The notes under the pieces are model-generated. The model worked only from the letters and a program-made list of their open reading frames with translations, was not told the origin of the DNA and searched no databases. 64,000 bases of DNA, taken from Catonia carolina. Taxonomy: Eukaryota; Arthropoda; Insecta; Hemiptera; Achilidae. Of this stretch, positions 23,501-30,816 are shown in pieces (the stretch's first letter is position 1; every line of letters begins with the position of its first letter). A program made the position numbers and the translations under genes. The stretch lies in NCBI GenBank assembly GCA_035578175.1, contig JAQMRL010000006.1:32357893-32421892 (forward strand), given 5' to 3'.

Positions 23501-25206
23501 GTTTTATTACTAATGTTAGGTTACATTGGTAATTATTTGCATAGGGAAGAGAAAGTTGTGTGAGTGTTTCATACCACATTTTATTTATAAAGTGCTAGAA
23601 AATAAATATAGTGTTAGGTATAATAATTAGTAGGTATGGGTCGTGCTAAACAATTTGGGTTGCATTCTAGCTAATGATACAGAACTGTATTGTTGACGGG
23701 TACTCCATAGTTTTTTTTTTTTTTATTTCTAATTTGTGTACGTTGCAATCTGTTCAATTTAGAACAATAAGCAACCCCATGACCCAATGAGATGAGGATG
23801 ATGTGTATGACGTGTAAATGAGGTGTAGTCTTGTACTGACCCAGGCCGACCATTCCTGAGAAAGTATGGTTAATTAAACCCCAACCATCAAAGTACACCG
23901 GTAACCACTGTCTAGTATTCAAATCCGTATAAAAGTAACTACCTTTACTAGGATTTGAACCAGGAACCTTCGTCTCCGAAAATCAGCTGTTAAACAGCTG
24001 ATTTTGGCGACGACTTTACCTCTAGACCAACCCGGTGGGTTACTCCATAGTTAAATGGCTTTTATAGTTACTTGAGTCACGAGTTTGCTTTTATTTGCAA
24101 CGAGGGGTAAATGAGGAGGGGGAATGAGGTAAATGAGGGATCATCAGTGCGCATGCGCGACTGCTTTAATTTCAGCACCAAACACAACTTATATACACCC
24201 AGAACATATACAGCAGTACATCGCGGAACCTTTTGTAGGTTAACTGTAGGTTAACAGAAATGTTAGTTTCTCGAAAACGTGGGCAGACTATTTACAGTGC
24301 TGAACGAAACTAATGTGCAGTGTAACAATGCTGTGACGTTGAAGCTAAACAAAAATGCCTTCCCCTGGCTCTTAACAAAAGCCATGAGCGAGTGGCTAAC
24401 TACTGTGATGTTTCTCTTTCCACAATTCGAAAAATAAGGAAGGAAATTAAATACGTGAAGAAGTTCAACCGTTTTGTTGACACCTGGTAAAAAAAGGAAA
24501 CGGTTGGGTAGATACTAGTGAGACTGATAATGAAGACCCCGTTGACAGCGATAACAAAGAAGGCGATTCATTCGTAGAAAATATTTTTCAATGGAATAAG
24601 ATAGCTGGTAATTACAGTAAATCAAACATTTCTAGTCATTTAATTAAGCTATAGGCAATATTACAGGTCACATTTATTTCTTAAAGGTTTATGAAGAAAA
24701 CATTTTCTCGGAATAAACCACAGCTTACAAAATGTACGTAGAAACTGCACGGTAGCGAAATGTACGAGTAGTGTCTCACTGTTTAGGCACTGTCTAATTT
24801 TCACTTTCCTTCCTCACAGCCCATCCATACGTAAAAGGCAATCTCATGACTTCAGTATCTATACTGCAGGTTCGTGATCAGCACCGTACAATGGAAAAGC
24901 CAGCACGCACCCTGTGCGTGGTCAGCAATGAGTATTAAAATCACGAGTTACTTGCACCATTTACAGTTACATTAAGGAAAAAGCAACTAAATCGGAAAGT
25001 AAGCATTTTTAATGATTTGCAGTTAAGGAGAGAAACAATATAAGTGAGGTAATATTTTCCAAGTATGGGTTAACAATACTTTTAAAATACTTACACTGGT
25101 TTCCAGCCAGGTGGCAATGCTTGCATTAAGCCATCACGGGCAATTGATAACAGGTAGGGTTCAGTATCAGGGTTGATACCAATCCTTTTAGCATAGTCCA
25201 CCACCT
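2426..25206 (-). CDS. CEP164: CEP164 homologue, partial gene of six exons
   Basis: Six exons read on the minus strand join without a frame break: 25206-25095, 14439-14309, 6671-6529, 5632-5305, 4307-3828, 2559-2426. Each has an AG acceptor and GT donor, and the codon phase agrees at all five junctions. The predicted chain begins with a helix (VVDYAKRIGINPDTEP), then a WW domain from GWKP to RWDHP, then basic, Ser/Pro-rich and acidic linkers, and a Glu/Arg-rich segment. This order matches the N-terminal half of CEP164, which sits on distal appendages of the mother centriole and is needed for cilium assembly; in vertebrates the WW region recruits TTBK2 (family knowledge). The start codon and the long C-terminal coiled-coil part are not found here. 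Introns are 0.9-10.7 kb and filled with transposons. Confidence 0.85.
2818..3013 (-). repeat. tRNA-derived SINE family D (head 1, tail b)
   Basis: On the minus strand the tRNA-like head starts GCCGGCCACATTGG and carries a B-box-like GGTTTGAATCC. The body has CGTTACAAAAAATCATTTCA, and the tail TTGCAGTTGATGCGACGTTAA is followed by A. ATTATCTT flanks both ends as a likely target-site duplication. It lies in a CEP164 intron. Confidence 0.8.
3828..4307 (-). CDS. CEP164: CEP164 exon: serine-rich and polyacidic linker
   Basis: The acceptor is ttggttacag and the donor ACCG|GTAAGC. The 480 nt are open throughout. They encode a Lys/Ser-rich start (SVFLKSKQNSSPNSMSPQGS), an acidic run of Asp/Glu (SSDDDDNDEDDDDTGDDDDE), then a segment with SSKRFENVHDVESLQ and LHPLKGILRDSSL. 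Human CEP164 also has acidic, serine-rich linkers after the WW domain, but these are too low in complexity to align by eye. It starts and ends in phase 1, as the neighbours require. Confidence 0.78.
5112..5140. other. Perfect 12-bp hairpin in a CEP164 intron
   Basis: AGCAATGGAGGA at 5112-5123 and its exact reverse complement at 5129-5140 are separated by 5 nt. It is in the intron between the exons at 5305 and 4307. It could be a footprint of an excised element or an RNA hairpin; nothing shows function. Confidence 0.7.
5305..5632 (-). CDS. CEP164: CEP164 exon: proline/arginine/serine-rich linker
   Basis: The acceptor is ccttgttttag and the donor TCAG|GTAATT. The 328 nt stay open in one frame and encode a Pro/Arg/Ser-rich stretch with RPPLPPRRGRSRG, SPRRHQSPSPGPGRP and repeated SP/TP dipeptides. 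Such sequence is expected to be disordered and a substrate for proline-directed kinases (inference). GC content is clearly above the flanking introns, which supports coding. It starts in phase 0 and ends in phase 1, consistent with both neighbours. Confidence 0.75.
5744..6500 (+). repeat. Family A dispersed repeat (about 0.76 kb)
   Basis: It begins with the family A left end (GTGTGAAACACTCACACGAC followed by TTTCTCTTGCC) and ends with the right end (TATATTCATATAG, then CAAGAGAA.GTAAAA). Two ~150-bp internal direct modules contain GTTGTAG and AAATGCATA. It lacks the segment coding for the CCGATTTTGATGAAAATG motif seen in longer copies. It sits in the intron between the CEP164 exons at 6529 and 5632. 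Confidence 0.85.
6529..6671 (-). CDS. CEP164: CEP164 exon: charged/serine linker
   Basis: The acceptor is tttttatag and the donor GGG|GTAAGTAC. The 143 nt open in the phase left by the WW exon (G+GT) and encode GEDDSKTSIKEDLKSYEEQV, then DISEKMTSSQSQGSQRF and so on. It is a hydrophilic linker with no recognised domain. Assignment to CEP164 rests on phase, strand and order rather than on similarity. An exon in the 7.6-kb intron before it could have been missed. Confidence 0.7.
7770..8022 (+). repeat. tRNA-derived SINE family C, head truncated
   Basis: It starts at the B-box (GTTCAAATCCTAGTAAA) and runs through the family C body to ATTGCAACGTACACACGTTA and an A/AAT-rich tail. The A-box half is missing. 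Confidence 0.8.
8140..8290. repeat. GC-rich short-unit minisatellite
   Basis: Blocks such as GAGGCAATCGCC, CACTCGCCTCA and GATTGCC are repeated in both orientations in a locally GC-rich patch. The repeated words resemble the GAGGAAGGCAATG segment of family B, whose 3' end follows immediately. The patch looks like a local amplification of that segment. Confidence 0.6.
8291..8396 (+). repeat. Family B retroposon, 3' fragment
   Basis: It contains ACCACCTCACTCC, CTACAGGTTCAAACCAG and GACCTAAACAACAA, the last ~100 bp of family B. The 5' part is replaced by the minisatellite at 8140-8290. Confidence 0.75.
8406..8539 (-). repeat. tRNA-derived SINE family D (head 1, tail a), 5'-truncated
   Basis: On the minus strand the sequence ends with tail a (CATTAGCAGTAATTGCAGAA, then GGACGTTAAACC) and a poly-A tract seen as T at 8406-8420. 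The head is cut at CATGCGGTC. The B-box is GTTCGAATCC. Confidence 0.8.
8545..8976 (+). repeat. Family A repeat, 5'-truncated
   Basis: It contains the right half of family A: AAATGTATTTTACGACTGCA, CCGATTTTGATGAAAATG, a degenerate CA-rich spot, and the right end TATATTCACATCAGGCAAGA followed by GTAAAAA. Confidence 0.75.
9780..9915 (-). repeat. Degenerate tRNA-derived SINE
   Basis: A poly-T start, a TTTGTAATTAGCCATTGCAA-type tail and AATCAAACCCAGGACTCC (a decayed B-box region read in reverse) identify an old SINE on the minus strand. Boundaries are approximate. Confidence 0.45.
9964..10357 (+). repeat. Family B retroposon, near full length
   Basis: It begins TGCCCATAACAGGCAGGTGG and ends GATGACTTAAACAACAAA. 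The body matches the copies at 38046 and 15627. Small indels break the short frame that is open in some other copies. It lies in a CEP164 intron. Confidence 0.85.
10537..10685 (+). repeat. tRNA-derived SINE (head 2, tail a)
   Basis: The head has GTTGGTTTAATGGTCTAGC (A-box-like) and CAGATTCAATTCTC (decayed B-box), then GGTCTGGCATATTTCAGCAG and the tail CATCTGCATTAGCC. It resembles the head-2 elements at 20128 and 37745. Confidence 0.6.
11473..12411 (-). mobile_element. Mariner-type element with internally deleted transposase
   Basis: TA dinucleotides flank imperfect ~50-bp terminal inverted repeats; both ends share GGTTACAAAAATTCAGTACA when read inward. On the minus strand the N-terminus (12242-11919) begins MAAIGSEKSFYVLEFHVSTS and has ETGCLCKWKSTGHPS, a DUF4817-like HTH region of insect mariner relatives. 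A frameshift then leads to VWRVFRKHLVFKPYHLQL. The C-terminus (about 11850-11590) reads DFFLWGYVKDKVF and PMPNDITELKDRI. The middle with the first catalytic aspartates is missing, so the copy cannot move by itself. Confidence 0.88.
12416..12731. other. Possible LTR-like sequence hosting the RTE insertions
   Basis: It starts TGTGACAATATCTAAAAG, close to the start of the LTR-like element at 17323. A TATA-like CATATATAAGG lies near 12533. Its 3' end cannot be fixed because two LINE fragments interrupt it at 12748 and about 13321. Confidence 0.3.
12748..13230 (-). mobile_element. 5'-truncated RTE-like LINE fragment
   Basis: The 16-bp direct repeat GTTAATTTATTATAAT at 12732-12747 and 13231-13246 is a clear target-site duplication. 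On the minus strand the insert encodes the LINE C-terminus: VLLYGSELWVTTKHQESRIQ, AAEMRFLRRVKGCSRLDLI and SLNEKVE, followed by a GAA-rich 3' end (seen as CTTCTTCTTCTTCC). The reverse transcriptase core is absent through 5' truncation. Confidence 0.9.
13321..14216 (-). mobile_element. 5'-truncated RTE-like LINE with reverse transcriptase fragment
   Basis: On the minus strand it reads GCCLSPTLFNIYID, then MLFADDLSLVQESEDELQKS, a FADD variant of the YxDD catalytic box, then NFSFLGCDVGVDWNLDIEQE and NEKIEGYRGRCRGHLDRMSD. Several stops and frameshifts break it. GTTATC flanks both ends (13315-13320 and 14217-14222) as a short candidate target-site duplication. It ends in GAA-rich sequence like the neighbouring fragment, so both belong to one family. 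Confidence 0.85.
14309..14439 (-). CDS. CEP164: CEP164 exon: core of the WW domain
   Basis: The acceptor is ttgtttcag and the donor GCAG|GTATTA. The 131 nt encode YDDNFKRYYYYNFHNGLTRW followed by DHPLDDHYKELVRKRRAEG. The aromatic cluster YYYYNF, the second WW tryptophan in RWDHP and the DDHYKELV tail match the CEP164 WW domain ([20 protein letters not shown] in human). The WW domain is split over this exon and the one 10.7 kb upstream. The exon ends in phase 1, matching the exon at 6671. Confidence 0.9.
14622..14945 (-). repeat. tRNA-derived SINE family C
   Basis: On the minus strand the head has TGGTCTAGAGGTAAAG (A-box) and CCTGGTTCAAATC (B-box), followed by the family body and an A tract seen as T at 14622-14630. 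It lies just upstream (on the gene strand) of the CEP164 WW exon. Confidence 0.85.
15020..15265 (+). pseudogene. LINE C-terminal remnant with YSERMLR motif
   Basis: One frame reads KDIDKTGINQENLMN, then TKFIQLITNFKGFHEEQKIN and RWTEKRRNTYSERMLRMWAA with a few stops. The pattern (KFR.I...KGFEE...W.EERR..SERM...WA.KK) is familiar from insect LINE polyproteins. A related fragment is at 40170-40425. Confidence 0.5.
15627..16007 (-). repeat. Family B retroposon, full length with target-site duplication
   Basis: CAGTGTGAAGT at 15616-15626 and 16008-16018 is an 11-bp target-site duplication. On the minus strand the element runs from GCCCATAACAGACAGG to GATGTAAACAAC. Together with 38046-38457 and 41707-42070 this defines both ends of the family and its AAC-type 3' tail. 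Confidence 0.92.
16375..16505 (-). repeat. Degenerate tRNA-derived SINE
   Basis: GATGATAAAGGATGACAGAT, GGGAATAAAACCTGGGATC and GTTGCGCTGACC resemble the tail, B-box and head of head-2 SINEs read in reverse. Boundaries are approximate. Confidence 0.45.
16506..17322. other. AT-rich intron sequence, nothing recognised
   Basis: No exon, inverted repeat or element signature was seen apart from an AAT/ATT microsatellite at about 17297-17322 next to the LTR-like element. Confidence 0.5.
17323..17996 (+). mobile_element. Solo LTR-like element
   Basis: The element starts TGTGACAATATCG and ends AAGTGTCACA, with TG...CA termini inside a 7-bp inverted repeat (TGTGACA/TGTCACA). A TATA box TATATAAATAG lies near 17627 and an AATAAA signal at 17912, the layout of an LTR. 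No pol or gag sequence is adjacent, so it would be a solo LTR. The flanking pentamers ATTAT and TTACT do not match exactly. Confidence 0.55.
18010..18398 (-). repeat. Family B retroposon
   Basis: On the minus strand it runs from the decayed 5' end near CCATACAGGCAGTGGAGTG to CTAGAGGTTCAAACAAGC and TGACCTACCCC. The AAC tail is missing or eroded. Confidence 0.8.
18955..19888 (-). mobile_element. Harbinger-derived element with HARBI1-like fragment
   Basis: Terminal inverted repeats share GCCC(A/G)CCTTCCAC, flanked by TAA, the 3-bp target duplication typical of PIF/Harbinger. On the minus strand at about 19443-19254 a HARBI1-like N-terminal region can be read in two frames: GDLLQIFYNLPDQYFKNYF, then SREQFEELLSLVKKDIKK and MNFRKAISLIEKLAVK, ending at a TGA. 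The DDE nuclease core is deleted. AGTGGAAGG or its complement recurs near both ends. Confidence 0.82.
20090..20608 (+). repeat. Family B retroposon split by a SINE
   Basis: The 5' end CACCCATAACGAGCAAGTGG is separated from the rest (from about 20276, AGAGCTACAAAAAAATAGTT) by a SINE. The 3' end is GACCTAAACAACAATA. Flanks GCTCAGAATG and CCTCAGAAAG look like an aged target-site duplication. Confidence 0.8.
20128..20275 (-). repeat. tRNA-derived SINE (head 2, tail a) nested in family B
   Basis: On the minus strand it carries AGAGTCCCGGGTCAATTCCC (B-box region), GGTCTGGCAT, and tail a with CATTAGCAGAAATTGTAAAA, then an A tract seen as T at 20128-20137. Confidence 0.8.
21449..22402 (+). repeat. 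Family A repeat, near full length, arm 1 of an inverted pair
   Basis: It runs from GGTGTGAAACACTCACACGA to GGCATGAGAAAGTAAAAA. Two ~150-bp internal modules are visible. A pure GC-dinucleotide run and CA run lie at about 22226-22263. A head-3 SINE is inserted at about 21538. With 22631-23580 it forms an inverted repeat. Confidence 0.88.
21538..21720 (+). repeat. tRNA-derived SINE (head 3, tail b) nested in family A
   Basis: The head GGCCGCCTCCGTACCATAGT is followed by GATAGCGCGCTAGCC and a B-box GGGTTCAATTCCCGG. The tail TCACTAATGATCAAGCTGTT then GATACG matches tail b of the element at 39428. Confidence 0.8.
22631..23580 (-). repeat. Family A repeat, near full length, arm 2 of the inverted pair
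   Basis: On the minus strand it runs from GGTATGAAACACTCACACAA to CAGGCAAGAGGAAGTAAAAA. The GT/GC microsatellite at about 22758-22803 is at the same place as in arm 1 but with a different repeat composition. The arms are separated by about 230 bp. Confidence 0.88.
23713..24040 (-). repeat. tRNA-derived SINE family C, full length with target-site duplication
   Basis: TACTCCATAGTT at 23701-23712 and 24041-24052 flanks the element. On the minus strand the head has TGGTCTAGAGG, a perfect A-box match, and GGTTCAAATCC, a perfect B-box match. The ~250-bp body ends in poly-A. These are the features of a Pol III-transcribed SINE. Confidence 0.93.
24258..24510 (+). pseudogene. Decayed DDE transposase N-terminus
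   Basis: It reads MLVSRKRGQTIYSAERN, a stop, then LKLNKNAFPLAL and KSHERVANYCDVSLSTIRKI. After a frameshift comes TPGKKRKR. This resembles the HTH region of an insect DDE-endonuclease family (RVA...VS..TI..I.KE ... PGKKR.R). No catalytic domain follows. Confidence 0.55.
25095..25206 (-). CDS. CEP164: CEP164 exon: helix before the WW domain and first WW tryptophan
   Basis: The acceptor is ttgttacag and the donor GT|GTAAGTA. The 112 nt encode VVDYAKRIGINPDTEP, then LLSIARDGLMQALPPGWKP. Vertebrate CEP164 has the equivalent FAREIGIDPIKEPEL, then AREGIVAPLPGEWKP, so the helix, the invariant EP and the first WW tryptophan are all present. The exon starts in phase 1 and ends in phase 2, and the next exon's first base completes a Val codon. 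Confidence 0.88.
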
Positions 25207-25286
25207 CTGTAACAAGAAAAATCAAACAAATAATCAGGAATTATTAATTCAAGAATTCTTTTTTTTTAATAATACATTTATCACTA

Positions 25287-26076
25287 CAGAGTGATTTTTT
25301 AGTCCTGTTACCCAATTGTTAATGTCTGCTAATTTTTTCTAAGAAAGGGAAATTTTGTTTTATGACACGAAGTTGGTAGCCCTACTCGACCGATAGATAC
25401 GGCAGTGTGAGATGATTCTCCTTGAGCTGTGAAAAATTGTGTGCCGTTTCTGGTCTTGTTACAAACAGAATATCTTTTACTCTAAAACAATAGCTTCTTT
25501 AAATCTGAAGGCTGAAACTCTTGGACTAATCGTACGCGATACGGATACAATTTCAATTTTTTAGCAGCTGTCTGAAAACTCGAATATGACAAACCAAATT
25601 GCGGGGAAAGTTTTCGTAAACTTTTCCCTGGAGAATGTTTTCACATTCTGTAAAACGTCATCTGTCAAGAGAGTTCATCAGTCAAGAGTGGTCTAGTCGA
25701 CCACTAAGTTTTCTGTCGCAAACTTTACCTGTCTCTTTTGAAATCGGTTTGTTATCCTAGAACTGATATTTTTTCCTAGTGGAGGAACACCAACAAATTT
25801 AATTTGAAATTATACTTTCACACTCGCGTACGATTTCGTAGCAAAATATTGTTCATGAATGAAAATCCGGTGTTCTCGGGTAAAATACATTCTGTTTGTA
25901 ACACGACTGGAAACGGCACAAAATTTTACACAGCTCAAGGAGAATCAACTCACACTGCCGTATCTAAACCGTTTCAGTAGGGCAACCAACTTCGTGTCAC
26001 AAAACAAATTTTCCCATTCTTAGAAAAAAAAACCAGACATTAACAACTGGGAAACAGGACTAAAAAAATCACTCTG
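25287..26076 (-). mobile_element. Mariner-type element with ~200-bp terminal inverted repeats
   Basis: TA flanks both ends (25285-25286 and 26077-26078). The ends are inverted copies for roughly 200 bp, from CAGAGTGATTTTTTAG inward past GACACGAAGTTGGT and CAAGGAGAATCA, to CAGAAT near the middle. The central segment, on the minus strand, encodes a helix-turn-helix piece typical of this superfamily: KLSPQFGLSYSSFQTAAKKL, then KLYPYRVRLVQEFQPSDLKK. The catalytic domain is deleted. It lies just upstream of the first firm CEP164 exon on the gene strand. Confidence 0.88.
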
Positions 26077-26144
26077 TACAATTGTATAAAACAAAGATTC
26101 AAGGACGCAACTGTCTTTACGTGAGTTCACGTATTTTTACCGGT

Positions 26145-26525
26145 TGTTGTTTAGATAATCAGCCGAAAGGGGGGTTTGAACCTCTAGAGGCTTTACTAAA
26201 TAAAACGGCGAGTGAGATTATAGACCATCGCTTTCCTCACTGAGTTGAAAAGTACGCTTATCAGCATACAAGACACTCTGAAAAGCACATTTATTTTCCG
26301 CTCTGCAAATGACATATTCACTTCATTCACCACAGGGCCTGACTATAATAAAATTCATTACTTTCAGAGGAGATAACTCTGATTAGTGTATTTTACACTT
26401 CTACCTCCTCTGTTCTTAAATGATTCAGTTATTTAAATGGCTGACCATGTGATAAGAAACAGAACTATTTTTTTAGCCCTGCAACTAATAGATTGAGTGC
26501 AAATTAACACTCTACTGGTCTGTTA
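26145..26525 (-). repeat. Family B retroposon
   Basis: On the minus strand it runs from GCCCATAACAGACCAG to TGATTATCTAAACAACAAC. Flanks TATTTTTACC and TATTTTAACC are a likely target-site duplication with one mismatch. Confidence 0.85.
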
Positions 26526-26529
26526 TGGG

Positions 26530-28990
26530 CATATTTTAACCTAATCTTGAAAAATAGTTAACGGGAGTTTTTTTCATTCCACGTCCTAATTTGTGACAAA
26601 GGAATTAATTTTCTGTGTTCTGTTCATTTTTACAACGTAAGGGGACAAATTGAATTTTTTCTGAATCACGTCGGAGAAAAAACAGAGCTCTAGCCACTGT
26701 CCAGACTTGTTCTGACTATACTGCTGAAAATACAATATAAAAATGTAAGAAGGGATTGTAAATAACAGAAGTTTAGAACTAGTTGCTCGGTATAAAAAGC
26801 ATCTACGATTCCGTAATGGAGAAAAATTGGGAAATCCATGTAGATAACCAAGAAGACCGTTCGGTCCCTTTAATAATAGGAAATAAATAACTCCAAAGAG
26901 AATAACTCTTTCTATCGGTTCCGCAGTTTTTTAGCTTCGTCAACTACAAAAGGAATTTTTTTCTGCAACCAAGGAAATACAGGTTTCGTCTTCGTAAAAA
27001 GGTTAACAGGAAAACGGTTGGAAGGATTTTATAAGAACAAAAATATTTTAGTTTAAGTAACGTGCATCAACCCTATAAAACTCAAGAGTTATTTTAAGTT
27101 AGATTTTCAAATAACTTGTATATTGACTGTAATATCTTTTAATAAACAATTTAAAATAATATTTTATACTTTACAATATATTTACTAAATCATCTATTCA
27201 CGGACAGAGATACTTAATATTTTTATTTTACCAGTTATATATTCACTTTTGAACCATTTTCTAATGTAAAAATATTTACTTAATTGTGTAAAAGACAACG
27301 ATTAATGAAAAGTAGTAAAATATTTCTGTCTCACAGTATGCGTGGGATGTATTTTTACAAAGACTACTATTACGCCAACGTAAAAGGATTTTATGATCAT
27401 TTATCAAACAAATCCTGAAAAGGACGTTTTAAATAAAGTAAAGATACGATAAGAGGTTTTTACTCTTCTTTCTTTCATACAATTAACTTGACTGATAGGA
27501 AAAATAATAAACTATATATGAATCAGTCATTTCAGAAATCCCGTAAGTAAAAATTTTACATTTTTTCTTTAATGCGTTTTAGAGTTAACTGAATGTAAAC
27601 ACACAACACAACAAATATCACATAAGTTTGGCTTTCCTTAAGTAATATATAACACTAAGAAAAGGATTATCTTTAAGAATATAAAGTGTTTCCTTCTAAT
27701 TAAAAAATGAAAGTGGATGTTTTTTTGAACCTTAAGCTCTACTTTCTAGTGGAAGAAGCCATACTATGCAAAAAAAAGAGGCGATTCTATGCAATAATCT
27801 TATGTATAACTACTGTTAATGACAACGATAAAGAACGTGAATAGCCCAGAAAATCAACATTTTTCTTTCTTGAAGTTAAGAATTTCAATTTTTATTAATG
27901 CAAACAGCTATTTTAAGTAATAATGTAAACTACTGAAATAAATAAATAAATGCTATTGTACTGCACAATTTTCTTCTGGTCTAACAACGCATTTTACAGA
28001 AAACAATGTAAGTTAACATTTTACTCCAATTTATTTCAGAAACACTCGGTCTAAATTTTCATTTTTTTTTTTTTTGACAAGTGGCTTGATTTAAAAAAAA
28101 AAGTATATTTTATATTAAAGAGGACAGCCGTCTGAACAATTTATATTTTTTAATATTTTTTTTTTTAATTGAAACATAATAAATTACATTAGTTAAAAAA
28201 TAAATTTATATTTATTGATAAATATTTATATTTATTTTAATTAATTATTTGATAATAAATTAGTTTTTTTACTTATGGGCTTTCTGAAATAACAGATTCA
28301 TACATAAATATACAATTTTCGTTGCTAACTTTTAATTGATTCAGTTTTAAAATCAATAAAAATAAAAAAAGAAGATAGAAAATTTCAAGTTCAAAGAAAA
28401 ATACGAGTTGTCAGTTTCATTAGGAGAGAAAACTATTTTCATTAGGGGAATGGATATGAAACAAGATTGCAGTACTACTACATCACGTATGCATGTTGCA
28501 GGTGTGGGGGTTTCCCTGAGTGAATTGAAGCATAGTATAACATATTCACTCTCCGACCTCCACACTCCATCACTAGTGTCAAATAAACAAAAAAAAACAA
28601 GAAAGAGAGGAAAACAGATTATTTAAAGTGAAGTACCTGCACAGCTGCTACCAGCTGAGAGGCAAGAGTGATATTGATTTTCCAGGGAATGGGGGTCGTG
28701 CCGACCTAGACCAGACGTACTCAACTGCTGAGTCCAGAAAACAACCCCCACTAAGGCCTCTTAATATGTCTATGTCAGAATAATTTGGCCCACATTCGCT
28801 AAACCTTTATGTCAACACCAAATCCTCAGTAAAACACAATGATAAAGAGATAAATCAAATGCTGACCTTGTTTTTATACATTTAACACTCGCCTGGGTCC
28901 ATTGTTAATACTACAACGAATTTTTAAAACATTTAAATAAATTTCATTAATTTAAAGAATATTTATCATTAATATAGTGTTAGATTAATC
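26530..28990. other. AT-rich stretch without recognised gene
   Basis: Mostly AT-rich with short homopolymers. A GC-richer patch at about 28640-28800 reads on the minus strand as RGLSGGCFLDSAVEYVWSRS and ARPPFPGKSISLL, open for about 50 codons, with no family recognised. No inverted termini were found. Confidence 0.4.
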
Positions 28991-29003
28991 ATAATTTATA
29001 ATA

Positions 29004-29344
29004 TAACAGGGCTAAAATAAATAGTTCTGTTTCTGATAACATGGTCAGTCAATTAAATGACTGAATCATTTAAGAACAGAAGAGGTAGAGGTGTACAGTG
29101 ACACTAATCAGAGTTATCTTCTCTGAAAGTAATGAATTTCATTATACAGCCAGACCCTGTGGTGAATGAAGTGAAGGTGTCATTTGCAGAGTGGAAAATA
29201 TGTGCTTTTCAGAGGGCCCGGTATGCTGATAAGCGTACTTTTGCACTCAGTGAGGAAGGCATGGTAAACCACCTCACTCCTTGTTTTACTTAGTAAAACC
29301 TCTTCACGTTCAAACCAGCCTTTTGGCTGATGACCTAAACAACA
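29004..29344 (+). repeat. Family B retroposon, 5'-truncated with target-site duplication
   Basis: AATTTATAATA at 28993-29003 and 29345-29355 flanks the element. It starts at AGGGCTAAAATAAATAGTTC, about 60 bp inside the full-length 5' end, and ends GACCTAAACAAC. The 5' truncation implies target-primed reverse transcription. Confidence 0.9.
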
Positions 29345-29507
29345 AATTTATAATAATCACCCAATAATAGTCTTTGTAAACGCGATAATTTCACACATCG
29401 AACACGAAATCTTAAAACTTGAGAAAAATCATTAATTTTTGACAACCGAAAAATCCTAATTTCACACTAACTACATTATTAGTTATGCCCTGTACATAAA
29501 AAAAATT

Positions 29508-30095
29508 GGTGTGAAACATTCACACAACTTTCTCTTGCCAATGCAAATAATGAACGATATGACCAAACGTTAGTAATAAAACATTAGAAATAAACAACAA
29601 ACTAACCTCAAAAACATAACCTTATTTTAATCATGAGTGAAAGACGCGAAATGAAAATCAACCTCAGTTAAGCTTAAAAATACGGAAAATCACTATTTCA
29701 CGCTAAACTAGGCTCTGTAGAGAAAAATGTTCTGAATAAAAGTTGTAGATCTTTTAATTTACTATAAATTTTATTATATAAACAATTTTGTCGTAAAATG
29801 CATACTAAGGCTGAAATCACACGTTTTCGTGAGAAAAAAACAGAAAATCGCTAATTACCGCTTAACTAAGCGTTATACAAAAAAATGTTTGAAATAAAAG
29901 TTGTAGGAATTTAAATTTTCTTCAACTTTTATTACATACATTTTGTGCTAAAATGCATTTATTAAAGCCGCAAACTTAAAAAAAAATTTGTTTACGAGAA
30001 ACAGCCTCCCCAAGAATTTCAGCAGACATGGCGCCTACCCTATCTTGTAGAGCATAGAAAATATAATAAATGCGGCGATTTAAAAAAACAAAACG
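29508..30095 (+). repeat. Family A repeat, right end truncated
   Basis: It begins GGTGTGAAACATTCACACAA and carries both internal direct modules: CGCTAAACTAGGCTCTGTAG and later CTTAACTAAGCGTTATACAA, each followed by AAAGTTGTAG. It is lost soon after TCTTGTAGAGCATAGAAAA. Confidence 0.85.
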
Positions 30096-30816
30096 CCTCA
30101 CTAATTCTTTGTAATAAAGTATTGTATTCAGATTCAAACAAAATTTAAAAAAAGCATTTTATAAATTATAAAACTGAAAACAAAACGATCCATTCTTTGT
30201 TTACCGATTTCAAATAATTTATTTCATATTCACATAAAAGGATACAGTAGAAGTAGTAGTAGTAGTAAGGATGGAAGATGAGGTTATTGTGAGATGATAT
30301 AGAAAATGAAAAGGGCAGTGAAACTCAATTTATTGATCATATTTTTCACTGGATTTGTTAAAGCAGACCTACCACAATAGAGAAATAATTTATTACCCAC
30401 ACTGCGTTACATCATACAGAAAACGTAAATAAATTGAATTTCCGTGCAAATATAACGCAAATAATATAGGAACGGTTTAAAAAAAGAACAAAAGGTCAAA
30501 AAAGAATTTAATTTAAAACTCCCAACGTTACAATAAATTGTCTATTGGCCTGCTGTGAATAAATCATATTTCATTCGCATATCGCAGGTTTTATATAGAT
30601 GTTTTTCATTGTATTATCAACAGAATTATCTGATACACCAAGGGATCATCGGACATACTTCAAAACAAAAATATTCTGATTGGAAAATGATCTCTGATTT
30701 ATTGGGGGAAAAATTGAAAATTAACATTTTGAAGAGTTCCATAAAGATTAAATTTCTTTCAAAATATACAGAATGTACATCTGCATGTTTCAAATTATAC
30801 ATTGGTTATCGGACCA

